NCBI GenBank assembly: GCA_002632265.1
Contig: NQOV01000002.1
Location: 1-64,000 of the forward strand
From: Rhodospirillaceae bacterium MC!
Lineage (GTDB): Bacteria > Pseudomonadota > Alphaproteobacteria > MC1
Direction of reading: 5' to 3'
Length of the DNA: 64,000 nucleotides
Positions 52,750 through 62,210 of this stretch are shown here, one piece after another. The notes beneath the pieces are model-generated. The model saw nothing but the letters and a program-made list of their open reading frames with translations, was not told where the DNA came from and did not search any database. Each line of letters opens with the position of its first letter. The first letter of the stretch is position 1. Both the position numbers and the translations under genes were made by a program.

Positions 52750-52850
52750 CATATGTATCAAGAGATAGGGCTAAATACTGAAGTGGTTTGCCTTTAAACC
52801 TTACAGAGTGCATACAGCTTACATTAGTATTTTTTCCTATCTCTTTTTTA
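52750..52850 (+). ncRNA. Candidate small structured RNA between cckA and lptD
   Basis: A TATAAT (52738-52743) is followed about 17 bases later by a long stem: AAGAGATAGG-GCT-AAATACT (52760-52779) with AGTATTTTTTCCTATCTCTT (52826-52845), ending in a T-run. The loop holds a second hairpin GGTTT-GCCTTT-AAACC (52785-52800). There is no clear -35. It does not match SRP RNA or other RNA families I know. It could also be a plain terminator, but no plus-strand gene lies upstream. Confidence 0.35.
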
Positions 52851-52883
52851 TCTCTTTTTTATCCCTTTAGCTATCCCTTTAGC

Positions 52884-52909
52884 TTAAGGCTTTCTTAACT
52901 TAACATTAA
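52884..52909 (+). promoter_or_regulatory. Three TTAA half-sites at 7-nt spacing (CtrA-type) upstream of lptD
   Basis: TTAA at 52884, 52895 and 52906, each separated by 7 nt, form two overlapping TTAA-N7-TTAA boxes. They lie 26-50 bp upstream of the lptD -35 element. Confidence 0.4.
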
Positions 52910-52934
52910 CCCTAAATAAATATATTTTTTGCAA

Positions 52935-52963
52935 TTGATTTTTGCTTTATTTTTGTATATAAT
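52935..52963 (+). promoter_or_regulatory. Promoter of lptD
   Basis: TTGATT (52935-52940), 17 nt, TATAAT (52958-52963). The leader would be about 80 nt. Confidence 0.6.
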
Positions 52964-53052
52964 CTATGGAAGATATAATCTCAAGATAATCTCAAGATAA
53001 TCTCAATGGAAAAAGAATAACTAACAAGTGTTAATTTGGTGTCAGTAATATA

Positions 53053-55518
53053 ATGTTATATAAGAATATGTTACCATATAGTAAGAATAAGGAATTAAGT
53101 ATCTTAAGAATACTTTTTTATATTCTTATGACTTTTATAATTGTGGGAATATCACACAAAGCCATAGCCAATCCTAGCATAAAGACAACACAGACAGCAA
53201 ACACTACCGTAAATACTACAGCAAATACTAAAGAGAATCCGCAAAAGCCCGCTCCGTCATCCACTGGTACGATACATGCGGATCATGTGCAGTATGGCAA
53301 GACTAAAGGCTCAATCATCGCTACAGGGAATGTTAAGCTCATCTATCAAAATGTCGAGCTGGATGCCGATAGAGTGGTATGGGATAAGGCGAATAATAAA
53401 ATAGAAGCCCATGGAAATGTTATGCTCATTAAAGATAATAACATCATGAAATCTAAAAATATCCATATGTCCGTAGATTTCCAACATGCGATTATGGATG
53501 CCATGACCGCTAAACTTGAAAACAATAGCTATATTACCGCTAAAAAAACCACTCGAGTGGCAGGCAAATCCATTGAGTTTGATTCGCCTGTATATACTCT
53601 ATGCCGTCCCGATCCGAAAAAAACCACACAATGTCCTATTTGGCGTTTACGTGCTAGCTCTGGTATGCAGGATCAAACGGATAAAAGTTACAGCTTTTAT
53701 AATCCTAGAATCGAACTCTTTGGCGTGCCAGTCGTATATTTTCCCTATATCTATGTGGACGGCGAAATCCAACGAGAAACAGGATTCTTAACACCATCTT
53801 TAGGAAGTACATCTTCCATTGGTCAGTATGTTACTTTGCCATTTTATTGGGATATATCCAACGACAAAGATTTTACGGTTTTACCTTCTAAATATATAAC
53901 CAATTCGCAATTTTTCACTCAAGCAGTATATAGGCAACATCTAGGAAATGGCTTATTTACCTTAAGCGGTAGTATCACAAAACCCGCCAACTATAAAAAG
54001 GGCGGTTTAGATGAAACCAATCCTTGGCGTTGGGATATTAACGGTTCACTTAAGTATAACATCAATGACAAATGGCGTATGGGTGCTAATCTTATGCTTG
54101 TTTCTGATGATACTTTCTTAACGGTATACGGTTTAAATTCAGGCGTTTACAGTACTATTTTTCTACCGTCGAAAATCTATATGGAACGCTTGGACGAACA
54201 TTCATATTTAAAAACTCAACTTACATACTTCCGAGATATCCGCAACGAATACACAAGAACAGATAGTGCCTACTTACTCGGTAAAACCAACTATATCATC
54301 AAAACCGAACCCGATAAAAATGACGTATATTACACCATAGATACAGGCTACACCATGGTTAAACGTAGGGATAAGATCTCAACTTATCGCTTACATGCGT
54401 CTTTAAATTTGAATAAATCCGTAATTTCCTCGTGGGGAACTCGCTTGGACGGTAATATCTCTTTAACAGGTATCGGCTATCATGAGGGCTTGGAAGATAT
54501 CAACTACAATCCACAAGATACCAAACTAGATACGCTTTTATTCACTCCTACCGCAAGTTTAAAAGTATCACATCCCTTAGTAAGACCATTGGGAGAGAAA
54601 AATGATATTGTGGAAATTCTAGAACCTATAGTTAATTTAAAGCTCGGCTTAAATCATAGTATCGGTAGCGATAATCCCAATGAAGATAGTCAATCCCAAG
54701 AGCTAGACAATACCAACATATTCAGAGATAACCGCTTTTCAGGTATCGACCGTATAGAAAATGGTACACGTGTGGATTACGGCTTTAACTGGGGATTCTT
54801 TTTCCCCAACGGAAGATATCTTCAATCCTTTATCGGACAAAGTTATCGTTTTAATAAGATCTCAAAATACTCCGCAGGATCAGGCTTGGATAACCGCAGA
54901 TCCGATTATGTGGGAAGTTTGGAAATTGTACCATCGGATTATTTATCCTTACGCTATCAATATCGCATTGATTCCAAAAGTCTATTATTTCACAGAAGTG
55001 AAGGCTCAATTTCAGTGGGCCCGAGTTTCCTACGCTTAAGTGCCGATTACATTAAATACGATATCGTCCAATCCGATCCCGTTACCAATGAACTATATCG
55101 CCAATTAAGTGAATCAGTGAAAGGAAGTCTAGACATCCACGTCTTTGATCATTGGCGATCATACACCACCGCCGACTTCACCATTAATCCCACAACATCA
55201 TACCTAATAGGTACACAACAAGCCGACCAAACCGCCTACAAAAATAAACTAACAAAAATCACAGAAACCATTTCCTATAACGACGAATGTTTCGACCTAT
55301 CTCTAGGAATTACACGAACATATTACAGCGATAGAGATATTAAACCAGAAACATCAATCCTTGTCCTAATCCAACTAAAATCCCTAGGCTCAATCAACTT
55401 CAATAGAGTCCTTGCTGGCGGAACAAACGACAACTCCGAACCAGAACCCGATAACGACGACAACAACAACTCCAACAACAACGACAGTATCTTCCCTTTC
55501 ACCGATACATTCTTTTAA
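53053..55518 (+). CDS. lptD: LPS-assembly outer-membrane protein LptD
   Basis: The 821-residue protein inserts lipopolysaccharide into the outer leaflet together with LptE. After a signal peptide (ILRILFYILMTFIIVGISHKAIA) and a Thr/Asn-rich linker comes the OstA/LptA-like beta-jellyroll (GTIHADHVQYGKTKGSIIATGNVKLIYQNVELDADRV), the cysteine pair CRPDPKKTTQC, and the LptD barrel (PRIELFGVPVVYFPYIYVDGEIQRETGFLTPSLG). The C terminus after the last strands is an Asp/Asn low-complexity stretch ending FTDTFF. No clear ribosome site decides the start; a second ATG lies five codons on. It converges with the HAD gene. Confidence 0.93.
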   Translation: MLYKNMLPYSKNKELSILRILFYILMTFIIVGISHKAIANPSIKTTQTANTTVNTTANTKENPQKPAPSSTGTIHADHVQYGKTKGSIIATGNVKLIYQNVELDADRVVWDKANNKIEAHGNVMLIKDNNIMKSKNIHMSVDFQHAIMDAMTAKLENNSYITAKKTTRVAGKSIEFDSPVYTLCRPDPKKTTQCPIWRLRASSGMQDQTDKSYSFYNPRIELFGVPVVYFPYIYVDGEIQRETGFLTPSLGSTSSIGQYVTLPFYWDISNDKDFTVLPSKYITNSQFFTQAVYRQHLGNGLFTLSGSITKPANYKKGGLDETNPWRWDINGSLKYNINDKWRMGANLMLVSDDTFLTVYGLNSGVYSTIFLPSKIYMERLDEHSYLKTQLTYFRDIRNEYTRTDSAYLLGKTNYIIKTEPDKNDVYYTIDTGYTMVKRRDKISTYRLHASLNLNKSVISSWGTRLDGNISLTGIGYHEGLEDINYNPQDTKLDTLLFTPTASLKVSHPLVRPLGEKNDIVEILEPIVNLKLGLNHSIGSDNPNEDSQSQELDNTNIFRDNRFSGIDRIENGTRVDYGFNWGFFFPNGRYLQSFIGQSYRFNKISKYSAGSGLDNRRSDYVGSLEIVPSDYLSLRYQYRIDSKSLLFHRSEGSISVGPSFLRLSADYIKYDIVQSDPVTNELYRQLSESVKGSLDIHVFDHWRSYTTADFTINPTTSYLIGTQQADQTAYKNKLTKITETISYNDECFDLSLGITRTYYSDRDIKPETSILVLIQLKSLGSINFNRVLAGGTNDNSEPEPDNDDNNNSNNNDSIFPFTDTFF

Positions 55519-55537
55519 TGGGCAAGACGCATATAAA

Positions 55538-55576
55538 AATAACCTATGGCAAGAAAAATATCTGCCATAGGTTATT
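55538..55576. terminator. Bidirectional terminator between lptD and the HAD gene
   Basis: AATAACCTATGGCA (55538-55551) pairs perfectly with TGCCATAGGTTATT (55563-55576), between the two convergent stops. Confidence 0.8.
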
Positions 55577-55627
55577 GCGAGCTTATAGAACACTCATAGA
55601 ATACTTATAAAATACTCATATTATGTC

Positions 55628-56509
55628 TTATTTTGTTAAGCAAACGCCTTTACGTGCTGGATAGATAGTATTAAGTACTCGTTCTAATTTTTTCCATTTA
55701 CGATCCATTATGCTAGCTTGCTTTTTAGTAACGATAGCACCGAACTTCTTCATGCGTTGTTTTTCGATTTTAGTAAAGTAAACCACTTGAGTATCCACAG
55801 ATTTATACTTACTAAGGGCAAATTCTTTTGCCACACTTTGGATATTGCTTAAGCCATCATCAACAAACACGATTGATTTATATTTTCTTTTGCTTGTAGT
55901 TAAGATATAATCTAACATCTTACCTTTATCGCCACCTGTTGTCATCATAATACCATCCATGTATGAATATGGACGAGAGAACTTTCCTCTAAGTAGCAGT
56001 TCTTTATTATTCGCATATGATAAAGCAGTAGGAATAAAACTCAAACCATTTCTTTTTAATTCTCTTTCTGTTGCAGTTCTATAATCAGGAGAACGAGAAG
56101 TTAAAGCGAACATCGGCTGTTTTCTTTTTTGTAAAAGATTTAATACCGTAGGTACATTCTTAGCCGTTAATTTCATTGGTAATAATTCATAAAGTAATCC
56201 GATAGTATCACTATATAAACACGGAACTTTCTGCGACTTTGTCGCTTTTACTTTTAATTTACCTGTTTGCCATTGATACCACACATCACTACCTAGATCC
56301 TTTGTAGCTGTTAATAACGTGTTATCAATATCAAACACCACTAACACATTAGAAGTCTTATACTTTTTATCCTGTTGCAAAACAATCTGCTTAACCTTAG
56401 TAAAAACTTCTGTAGTATTTTGATTAACCTTTGCTTCCGCATTAGCCCCCACCATTACCACCATCGCCATCGCCGAACCTGCCAATAATACCTTATTAAA
56501 TTTACTCAT
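55628..56509 (-). CDS. Secreted HAD-superfamily protein, DUF2608-like
   Basis: A 293-residue protein with a signal peptide (NKVLLAGSAMAMVVMVGANAEA) and a HAD fold: motif I VVFDIDNTLL (both Asp present), motif II FALTSRSPDYR, a Lys in GGDKGKML, and motif III/IV IVFVDDGLSN. It resembles the DUF2608 family of periplasmic HAD-like proteins found in intracellular and gut-associated bacteria. It is probably a phosphatase; the substrate is unknown. The ribosome site is AAGGTAGG. The gene stands alone. Confidence 0.75.
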   Translation of the reverse strand: MSKFNKVLLAGSAMAMVVMVGANAEAKVNQNTTEVFTKVKQIVLQQDKKYKTSNVLVVFDIDNTLLTATKDLGSDVWYQWQTGKLKVKATKSQKVPCLYSDTIGLLYELLPMKLTAKNVPTVLNLLQKRKQPMFALTSRSPDYRTATERELKRNGLSFIPTALSYANNKELLLRGKFSRPYSYMDGIMMTTGGDKGKMLDYILTTSKRKYKSIVFVDDGLSNIQSVAKEFALSKYKSVDTQVVYFTKIEKQRMKKFGAIVTKKQASIMDRKWKKLERVLNTIYPARKGVCLTK

Positions 56510-56889
56510 ATTAACCTACCTTAAAAATTATATTGTCTGTTTATTATTATATATCTTACGAAATCCCATATTGATCTCAATCTCAATCCCAATTCAGATC
56601 AATAATAATTCCAAATGTAATATATAATAAAACGACTATAATGTCAATATCTTTATTTACAAGACAAAAAAAATAATGAAAAAATAGTGAAAATACAAAC
56701 CAAGATCCTAATAAAAAGCAAAAACCACAAATTACGATAGCGAAACCGCCATTCAAATATTCGAACAGTTAAAATCATCTAAGATAATTTCCAACTAATT
56801 AAGATTTATTTAACTATCTAAAGAGTAATTAAATACAATCACTTAACTAGTATATTAAATATTAAACTCAAGTATATATTATATAATCC
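56510..56889. other. AT-rich region between the divergent HAD and chemoreceptor genes
   Basis: About 380 bases without a gene or a repeat that I can identify; the chemoreceptor promoter follows at its right end. Confidence 0.5.
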
Positions 56890-56917
56890 TTGACTATATT
56901 ATATATTTTAGTATATA
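56890..56917 (+). promoter_or_regulatory. Promoter of the chemoreceptor gene
   Basis: TTGACT (56890-56895), 16 nt, TATATA (56912-56917), about 48 bases before the ATG. Confidence 0.55.
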
Positions 56918-56965
56918 GTTCATTAAGATATAAATAAATAAATTGCTTAAGTTAAGGAGTCGAAG

Positions 56966-58309
56966 ATGTTTGGCATACACATGGGTTCTAGTTCGGAATT
57001 CAAGAAGTTAAAAAGAATCATTAAAGAACAAGAGATCACTATAAAAAGGCAAGAACGTGCCTTAAATAGATTGGAAGAAGACCAAACTCCTAAAAATAGT
57101 ACACAAAAAATCTATACTAATATTTTGTCTAGAGCGTCAAACATATCTGTGGGGATCAACTTGGATTTCTCGAAATTATTAGGGCCGATTACCTTTTTCA
57201 AACAAATGGCTGACAGCTTTGATAAAACTGCTAAAGTTGCTCAACAATTGAATGACGAAACCTTAAAGATCTCATCTTCCATTGATGATACTAAAGAAGC
57301 CATTAGTAATGAGTTGGCAGGAATCGCCTCTTCTTTTAATGGTTTGGAAAGTACCATGGAAACAGTGAACGGCTCAATAGAAACAACAAGTGAGACAGTA
57401 TTATCTCTTGAGGGATATTCCCAAGATGTGGCAAATATCATTCAAACCATTGAGGCCATTGCCAATCAAACCAATCTTTTAGCATTAAATGCAACCATTG
57501 AGGCCGCTCGTGCTGGGGAAGCGGGTAAGGGATTCGCTGTTGTGGCGTCCGAAGTGAAAAGTTTAGCAACACAAACCGCAGGAGCTACCGAAGATATTAA
57601 GGTGCGAATCCAACAATTAACAAGTAGTGTATCAACTATCATTACTAATATTGATAATGTAAAAGTATCCATTAGCGAAAGTATGGAAATCGCCAAAAAG
57701 AACAAGGATATTGACGATAAAGTTACCCAAATCAATAGTAATTTTGCTGATTTATCAAATAATGTTGAGGGTTTCCGTGGGAGTATTTCTTCTCTTGAAA
57801 ACGATATCGCCAACATCAATCACAACTACATCTCGCAAATTGATTCTCGAGTTGTAAAAGCCATTTTGGAATATGTGGACAATTCTTCGGCAAAAGCTAT
57901 GGATCTTATGGAATATCTATCAGAGCTTGAGATTCCTAACTATATTTTACAACAAACTAAACAAGATCATGCCCTATGGATGAAAAAATTAATCTCGTCA
58001 TCAACTGGTACAGTGGCTATTAATTTAAATGAATTATCAGATCATCATCAATGTCGCTTAGGTAAGTGGTATGATCAAATGGAAAATCCGTCAATTAAAG
58101 CCAACACTGCTTATAAAAATCTTATTGAACCGCATAAGGGCGTACATGCTACAGGTATCCAAGCCATGAACCTATTTACCGAAGGTAAGATCTATGAGGG
58201 GATTGACATAATCAACACCCAAACATCTAGCTACTCTGCCGAAGTTATTAAATTGCTAGATGCCCTATACAACGACATGAACACCGAACATTTCAAAAAA
58301 GGAGAGTAA
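56966..58309 (+). CDS. Cytoplasmic methyl-accepting chemotaxis protein with C-terminal CZB domain
   Basis: A 447-residue soluble chemoreceptor without membrane segments. An N-terminal coiled coil ([26 protein letters not shown]) precedes the signalling domain, whose hairpin tip [39 protein letters not shown] is fully conserved. The last ~120 residues are a chemoreceptor zinc-binding (CZB) domain with the ligand set [18 protein letters not shown] and PHKGVHATG (three His and one Cys). CZB domains sense zinc and, in some bacteria, hypochlorous acid through the cysteine. The ribosome site AAGGAG is strong. No che genes are in the window. Confidence 0.93.
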   Translation: MFGIHMGSSSEFKKLKRIIKEQEITIKRQERALNRLEEDQTPKNSTQKIYTNILSRASNISVGINLDFSKLLGPITFFKQMADSFDKTAKVAQQLNDETLKISSSIDDTKEAISNELAGIASSFNGLESTMETVNGSIETTSETVLSLEGYSQDVANIIQTIEAIANQTNLLALNATIEAARAGEAGKGFAVVASEVKSLATQTAGATEDIKVRIQQLTSSVSTIITNIDNVKVSISESMEIAKKNKDIDDKVTQINSNFADLSNNVEGFRGSISSLENDIANINHNYISQIDSRVVKAILEYVDNSSAKAMDLMEYLSELEIPNYILQQTKQDHALWMKKLISSSTGTVAINLNELSDHHQCRLGKWYDQMENPSIKANTAYKNLIEPHKGVHATGIQAMNLFTEGKIYEGIDIINTQTSSYSAEVIKLLDALYNDMNTEHFKKGE

Positions 58310-58406
58310 TAAATATTTAATTTATAATGTGTTTTTTGTTGTGTATTAGTCTTTTTTGTGCTATATTTATAATATAAACATAAAGATTACACATGGAGAT
58401 CGCACA

Positions 58407-60179
58407 ATGAATTCAAAAGATAAAGTATTAAAGTTACAATCTATATTATCAGAACACAATATAGATGGCTACATGATTCCAAGAGAAGATGAATACCAAA
58501 ATGAAGAAGTAACTAAAGCCAGTGAACGCTTACATTGGTTAACAGACTTTACAGGATCAGCAGGCTTGGCCATAGTCTTAAAGGATAAATCTGCGTTATT
58601 TGTTGACGGTCGCTATACTACTCAAGCCACACAACAGACCGATCTAGATGTCTTTGAGCAACTGCATTTAATTAAAGATCCTTTTACTAAGTGGATCATT
58701 AAGAATGTGCCAACTAATTCCACCATTGCGGTAGACGGTAATTTATTCTTACATTCTAAATTCGAAAAATCCCATAAGGAACTTGCCAAACACAATATTA
58801 AATTAATAACATTATCTACAAATCTCATCGATTCCCTATGGCAAGATCAACCGCAACAGCCAACAGATAAAATAGTTATCCACGGCATGGAATACGCTGG
58901 GCGTAGTAGTGAAGACAAAATTAATTCCATTACGAAAACCCTAAAGGAAAAAGATACCGACGCAATTATCATAAATAATCCCTCTTGTCTTGCGTGGTTA
59001 TTAAATATCCGTGGGAGAGAGCTGAAAAATACGCCCTTTGTTCTTGCTTTCGCTATTTTACAGAGCGATAAAACTTGCGATATCTTCATTGATGAACGCA
59101 AACTCACCGCAGAAACTACCGCTTATCTTGAAAAGCTATGTAATATCAATCCTTTAGAAAAATTTCATGAGGCTCTTGCCAACTTTAGTAATAAAAAAGT
59201 CCATTTAGATACGCCTTTTGCCAGTGAAAATATGTACCAGATCATCACAAGTAATAATGGGACATGTGTGGATTATCCGTGTCCCATTAGTGTGGAAAAG
59301 TGCCATAAAAATCCAATCGAAGTCGAAGGATTCGAAAAAGCCCACGTTTTAGACGGTGTGGCAATGGTGAAATTCATTAAATATATGCGTGAAGAAGTAG
59401 AAAAAGGAACAAACTTGAGCGAATTATCCCTAGCCGACGATCTTGAACGCATTCGTAGAGAAAATCCCAACTGCTTAGGTTTAAGCTTTGAGAGTATTAT
59501 CGGCTTTAATGCCAACGCCGCCTTGCCCCATTATCGAGCTACTAAAGATAATTTCTCACAGGTTACCAATAACGGTATTTTGCTCATAGATAGCGGTGGC
59601 CAGTATCTATCAGGGACAACCGATATCACACGCACATTCGCTTTCGGTAACGTTCCGCAGGAATTTAAAGACAACGCTACCTTAGTTCTAAAGGGTCATT
59701 TAGCATTAATTAACGCCACATTCCCCAACAAAACCCACGGAGCTCAACTGGATACCTTAGCCCGTATGCACCTATGGAATAACGGCTTGAATTTCGATCA
59801 TGGAACAGGCCACGGCGTTGGCTCACATTTATCAGTTCACGAAGGTCCAGTCTCAATCTCGCCACGCACCACCAATCCCCACAGTGTGGTAGAAGTGGGC
59901 AACTGTATGTCCGTAGAACCTGGATACTATAAAGAAGGCCATTACGGCATTCGCATTGAAAACCTAGCCATAGCCCAAAAAAGCGAAAGCGATGGATTCT
60001 TAAATTTCAATAACATAACCTACTGCCCCATCGATTTCAACATCATCAATCAAGAGCTATTATCAGTTGAAGACAAAACTAATCTAAACAACTACCACCA
60101 ACTAGTATTCCAAAAACTCTCTCCCCTTTTAGATGACACCCACAAACAATGGCTAAAAGAAAACACTAAACCTTTATAA
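58407..60179 (+). CDS. pepP: M24-family aminopeptidase P (Xaa-Pro aminopeptidase)
   Basis: The 590-residue metallopeptidase removes N-terminal residues before proline. Two creatinase-like N-terminal domains precede the pita-bread domain, with metal-binding residues in LLIDSGGQYLSGTTDITRTF, FDHGTGHGVGSHLSVHEGP, and the Glu residues in CMSVEPGYY and GIRIENLA. The length is that of the long, eukaryote-like form common in alphaproteobacteria (about 600). The ATG at 58407, with TGGAGAT six bases before it, is chosen over an upstream in-frame ATG at 58356. The 3' end is C-rich. Confidence 0.93.
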   Translation: MNSKDKVLKLQSILSEHNIDGYMIPREDEYQNEEVTKASERLHWLTDFTGSAGLAIVLKDKSALFVDGRYTTQATQQTDLDVFEQLHLIKDPFTKWIIKNVPTNSTIAVDGNLFLHSKFEKSHKELAKHNIKLITLSTNLIDSLWQDQPQQPTDKIVIHGMEYAGRSSEDKINSITKTLKEKDTDAIIINNPSCLAWLLNIRGRELKNTPFVLAFAILQSDKTCDIFIDERKLTAETTAYLEKLCNINPLEKFHEALANFSNKKVHLDTPFASENMYQIITSNNGTCVDYPCPISVEKCHKNPIEVEGFEKAHVLDGVAMVKFIKYMREEVEKGTNLSELSLADDLERIRRENPNCLGLSFESIIGFNANAALPHYRATKDNFSQVTNNGILLIDSGGQYLSGTTDITRTFAFGNVPQEFKDNATLVLKGHLALINATFPNKTHGAQLDTLARMHLWNNGLNFDHGTGHGVGSHLSVHEGPVSISPRTTNPHSVVEVGNCMSVEPGYYKEGHYGIRIENLAIAQKSESDGFLNFNNITYCPIDFNIINQELLSVEDKTNLNNYHQLVFQKLSPLLDDTHKQWLKENTKPL

Positions 60180-60323
60180 AATCCAGTAATTAAATTTCAG
60201 GATTATCATTCGGTTTATCCAATTCGTTTAATTTGCTTTTTAAACTACAAGTATCACAAATTTCGGAATTATGTAAATTATCACACCACCACAAATGAAA
60301 TAACTTAAAGGCGTAAAACCATA

Positions 60324-60352
60324 TTGACAAATAAAACGGAATATGATACAAT
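60324..60352 (+). promoter_or_regulatory. Consensus promoter before the membrane protein-sdaA pair
   Basis: A perfect TTGACA (60324-60329), 17 nt, TACAAT (60347-60352), 45 bases before the next ATG. Confidence 0.75.
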
Positions 60353-60397
60353 ATCCCATATAAATAACCACTTCATAACCATTTATAGGAGTTTGAT

Positions 60398-60901
60398 ATG
60401 TTACTTATACACATTATACAACACACGCCGATTTGGGTATGGATTATATTTGTGGTGTTAGCGAAAAGGGTGGCGAGTGCGTGTCGTGAAACTAAAGTGG
60501 ATATTCGTGTATCTGTAATCACTCCGTTAATCTTTGTAGCATGGGGATTGGAAAAGGTTGTGATGAATTTTTCCTATTATATAAGTGATGTTTTAATTTA
60601 TATTATTATGCTGGCAATAGGATCAGCTATAGGTTATGTAATATATAAAAGATTTCATAAATTCTACTTAAAAGACAATGATTTATGGCGGAAGAAATCC
60701 TATTTGCCTTTGTATGTGTTGCTCCTTAATTTCTTTTCAAAATACATATTAAATGTATTTCTAGGAGTAAAGCCAAAATTAACGGAAGATTTGACTTTTA
60801 ACATAATTTATTGTTGTATCTGTGGATTATTTGCAGGATTATTCATCGGTGGGATTTTAAATGCCATTCAGAATAAAAAAAGACTTGAATCAAACATATA
60901 A
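60398..60901 (+). CDS. Small integral membrane protein of unknown function
   Basis: A 167-residue protein with about five hydrophobic segments (TPIWVWIIFVVLAKRVASA, VITPLIFVAWGL, VLIYIIMLAIGSAIGYVIY, YLPLYVLLLNFF, IIYCCICGLFAGLFIGGIL). I do not recognise the family with confidence; the start TPIWVW...L resembles small DUF6622-like proteins. The ribosome site AGGAG is strong. It is followed after 16 bases by sdaA and shares its promoter. Confidence 0.72.
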   Translation: MLLIHIIQHTPIWVWIIFVVLAKRVASACRETKVDIRVSVITPLIFVAWGLEKVVMNFSYYISDVLIYIIMLAIGSAIGYVIYKRFHKFYLKDNDLWRKKSYLPLYVLLLNFFSKYILNVFLGVKPKLTEDLTFNIIYCCICGLFAGLFIGGILNAIQNKKRLESNI

Positions 60902-60917
60902 ACGGAGAAATTTTCCC

Positions 60918-62129
60918 ATGGATTCCCTAAGAGAGTTATTTAAGATTGGTAATGGTCCATCAAGTTCGCATACTATGGGGCCAGAGAAAGCGTCGAAGAT
61001 ATTTAAAGAAAAGAATCCCACATGTAAGAAATTCCGTGTGGAATTGTACGGATCGCTTGGAGCAACAGGCAAGGGGCATTTAACCGATTGGATCATTATT
61101 GAAACCCTAAAACCAGCCTTTAGCGAAATTGTGTGGAAAGCGGATTTCGTTCATGAATTTCATTCCAATGGTATGAAGTTAATGGCCTTGGATGATTTTG
61201 ATAATGTAGTGAATGAATCTCTGGTGTTTTCCGTAGGTGGTGGGGCGATTGTTTTCTATGATTCTCTGGATAATAATCAAGAAACATCAGCACAACCCGT
61301 CTATAATCTTACAACAATGAGCGATATAATAGCGTGGTGCAAAGGTCATAATAAAGAGCTATGGCAATATGTGGAAGAATGTGAGGGTGTGGAAATTTGG
61401 GATTATCTTAAAACCATTTGGCAAGCCATGAAAGATTCCATAAATAATGGCTTAAGTACGCAAGGGTTATTGCCTGGCTCTCTTAAATATCCACGTAAAG
61501 CCAAGGATTTCTATGAGAAAAATCAGCATAAAAACAAAGAAGATCAGTTCTTAGGTAAGATCTTTGCCTATACTCTAGCGGTATCCGAAGAAAATGGAGC
61601 AGGTGGGAAAATCGTAACCGCTCCCACTTGCGGATCGGCAGGGACTATCCCAGGGTTATTATACGCCATGCAGGATGAATATAATCTCACTGATGATCAG
61701 ATTTTAAAATCCTTAGCGATTGCAGGAATTATCGGCAATACTATCAAGCATAACGCCACCATTTCAGGAGCGGAAGGCGGTTGCCAAGCGGAAATCGGAT
61801 CAGCCTGTTGTATGGCCGCAGGAATGGCGAGCTATCTTTTAGGTGGCACGCTCGGTCAGATAGAATATTCCGCCGAAATTGCCCTAGAACATAATCTAGG
61901 TTTAACCTGTGATCCCATTGGCGGATACGTGCAGATCCCTTGCATAGAAAGAAACGCCATAGCTTCCACACGAGCGTTAAACACAGCCAAATACACCCTA
62001 TTCACTGACGGCTCTCACAGAGTTTCCCTAGATCAAGTAATTCTTACCATGAAACAAACAGGCGAAGACCTCCGCACCGAATACAAAGAAACCTCCCTAG
62101 CTGGACTAGCAAAAATCTTGCCAACTTAA
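60918..62129 (+). CDS. sdaA: L-serine dehydratase (Fe-S dependent, single chain)
   Basis: The 403-residue enzyme deaminates L-serine to pyruvate and ammonia. It has the N-terminal beta domain (LFKIGNGPSSSHTMGPEKAS) fused to the catalytic alpha domain, with cluster-related cysteines in VTAPTCGSAGTIPG, AEIGSACCMAAGMAS, CDPIGGYVQIPC. The ATG at 60918 with CGGAGAAA 7 bases upstream is the real start; a longer frame from 60861 would overlap the preceding gene. The single-chain form and length fit the one-subunit type. The 3' end is C-rich. Confidence 0.94.
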   Translation: MDSLRELFKIGNGPSSSHTMGPEKASKIFKEKNPTCKKFRVELYGSLGATGKGHLTDWIIIETLKPAFSEIVWKADFVHEFHSNGMKLMALDDFDNVVNESLVFSVGGGAIVFYDSLDNNQETSAQPVYNLTTMSDIIAWCKGHNKELWQYVEECEGVEIWDYLKTIWQAMKDSINNGLSTQGLLPGSLKYPRKAKDFYEKNQHKNKEDQFLGKIFAYTLAVSEENGAGGKIVTAPTCGSAGTIPGLLYAMQDEYNLTDDQILKSLAIAGIIGNTIKHNATISGAEGGCQAEIGSACCMAAGMASYLLGGTLGQIEYSAEIALEHNLGLTCDPIGGYVQIPCIERNAIASTRALNTAKYTLFTDGSHRVSLDQVILTMKQTGEDLRTEYKETSLAGLAKILPT

Positions 62130-62136
62130 GCCAATA

Positions 62137-62196
62137 TGCACCTTGAATTAGAGCTTAGGTAAGCATATGTACATGTACGCTCTAATCCAAGGCACA
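62137..62196. terminator. Bidirectional hairpin between sdaA and gltB
   Basis: TGCACCTTGAATTAGAGC (62137-62154) faces GCTCTAATCCAAGGCACA (62179-62196) with three mismatched or G-T positions. It sits between two convergent stops. Confidence 0.65.
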
Positions 62197-62210
62197 TGAT
62201 TGTTGTGTTG

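Noticed and set aside
60861-60917. Longer N terminus for sdaA
   Set aside because: Would overlap the preceding gene; the ATG at 60918 has a good ribosome site and begins the conserved domain directly.
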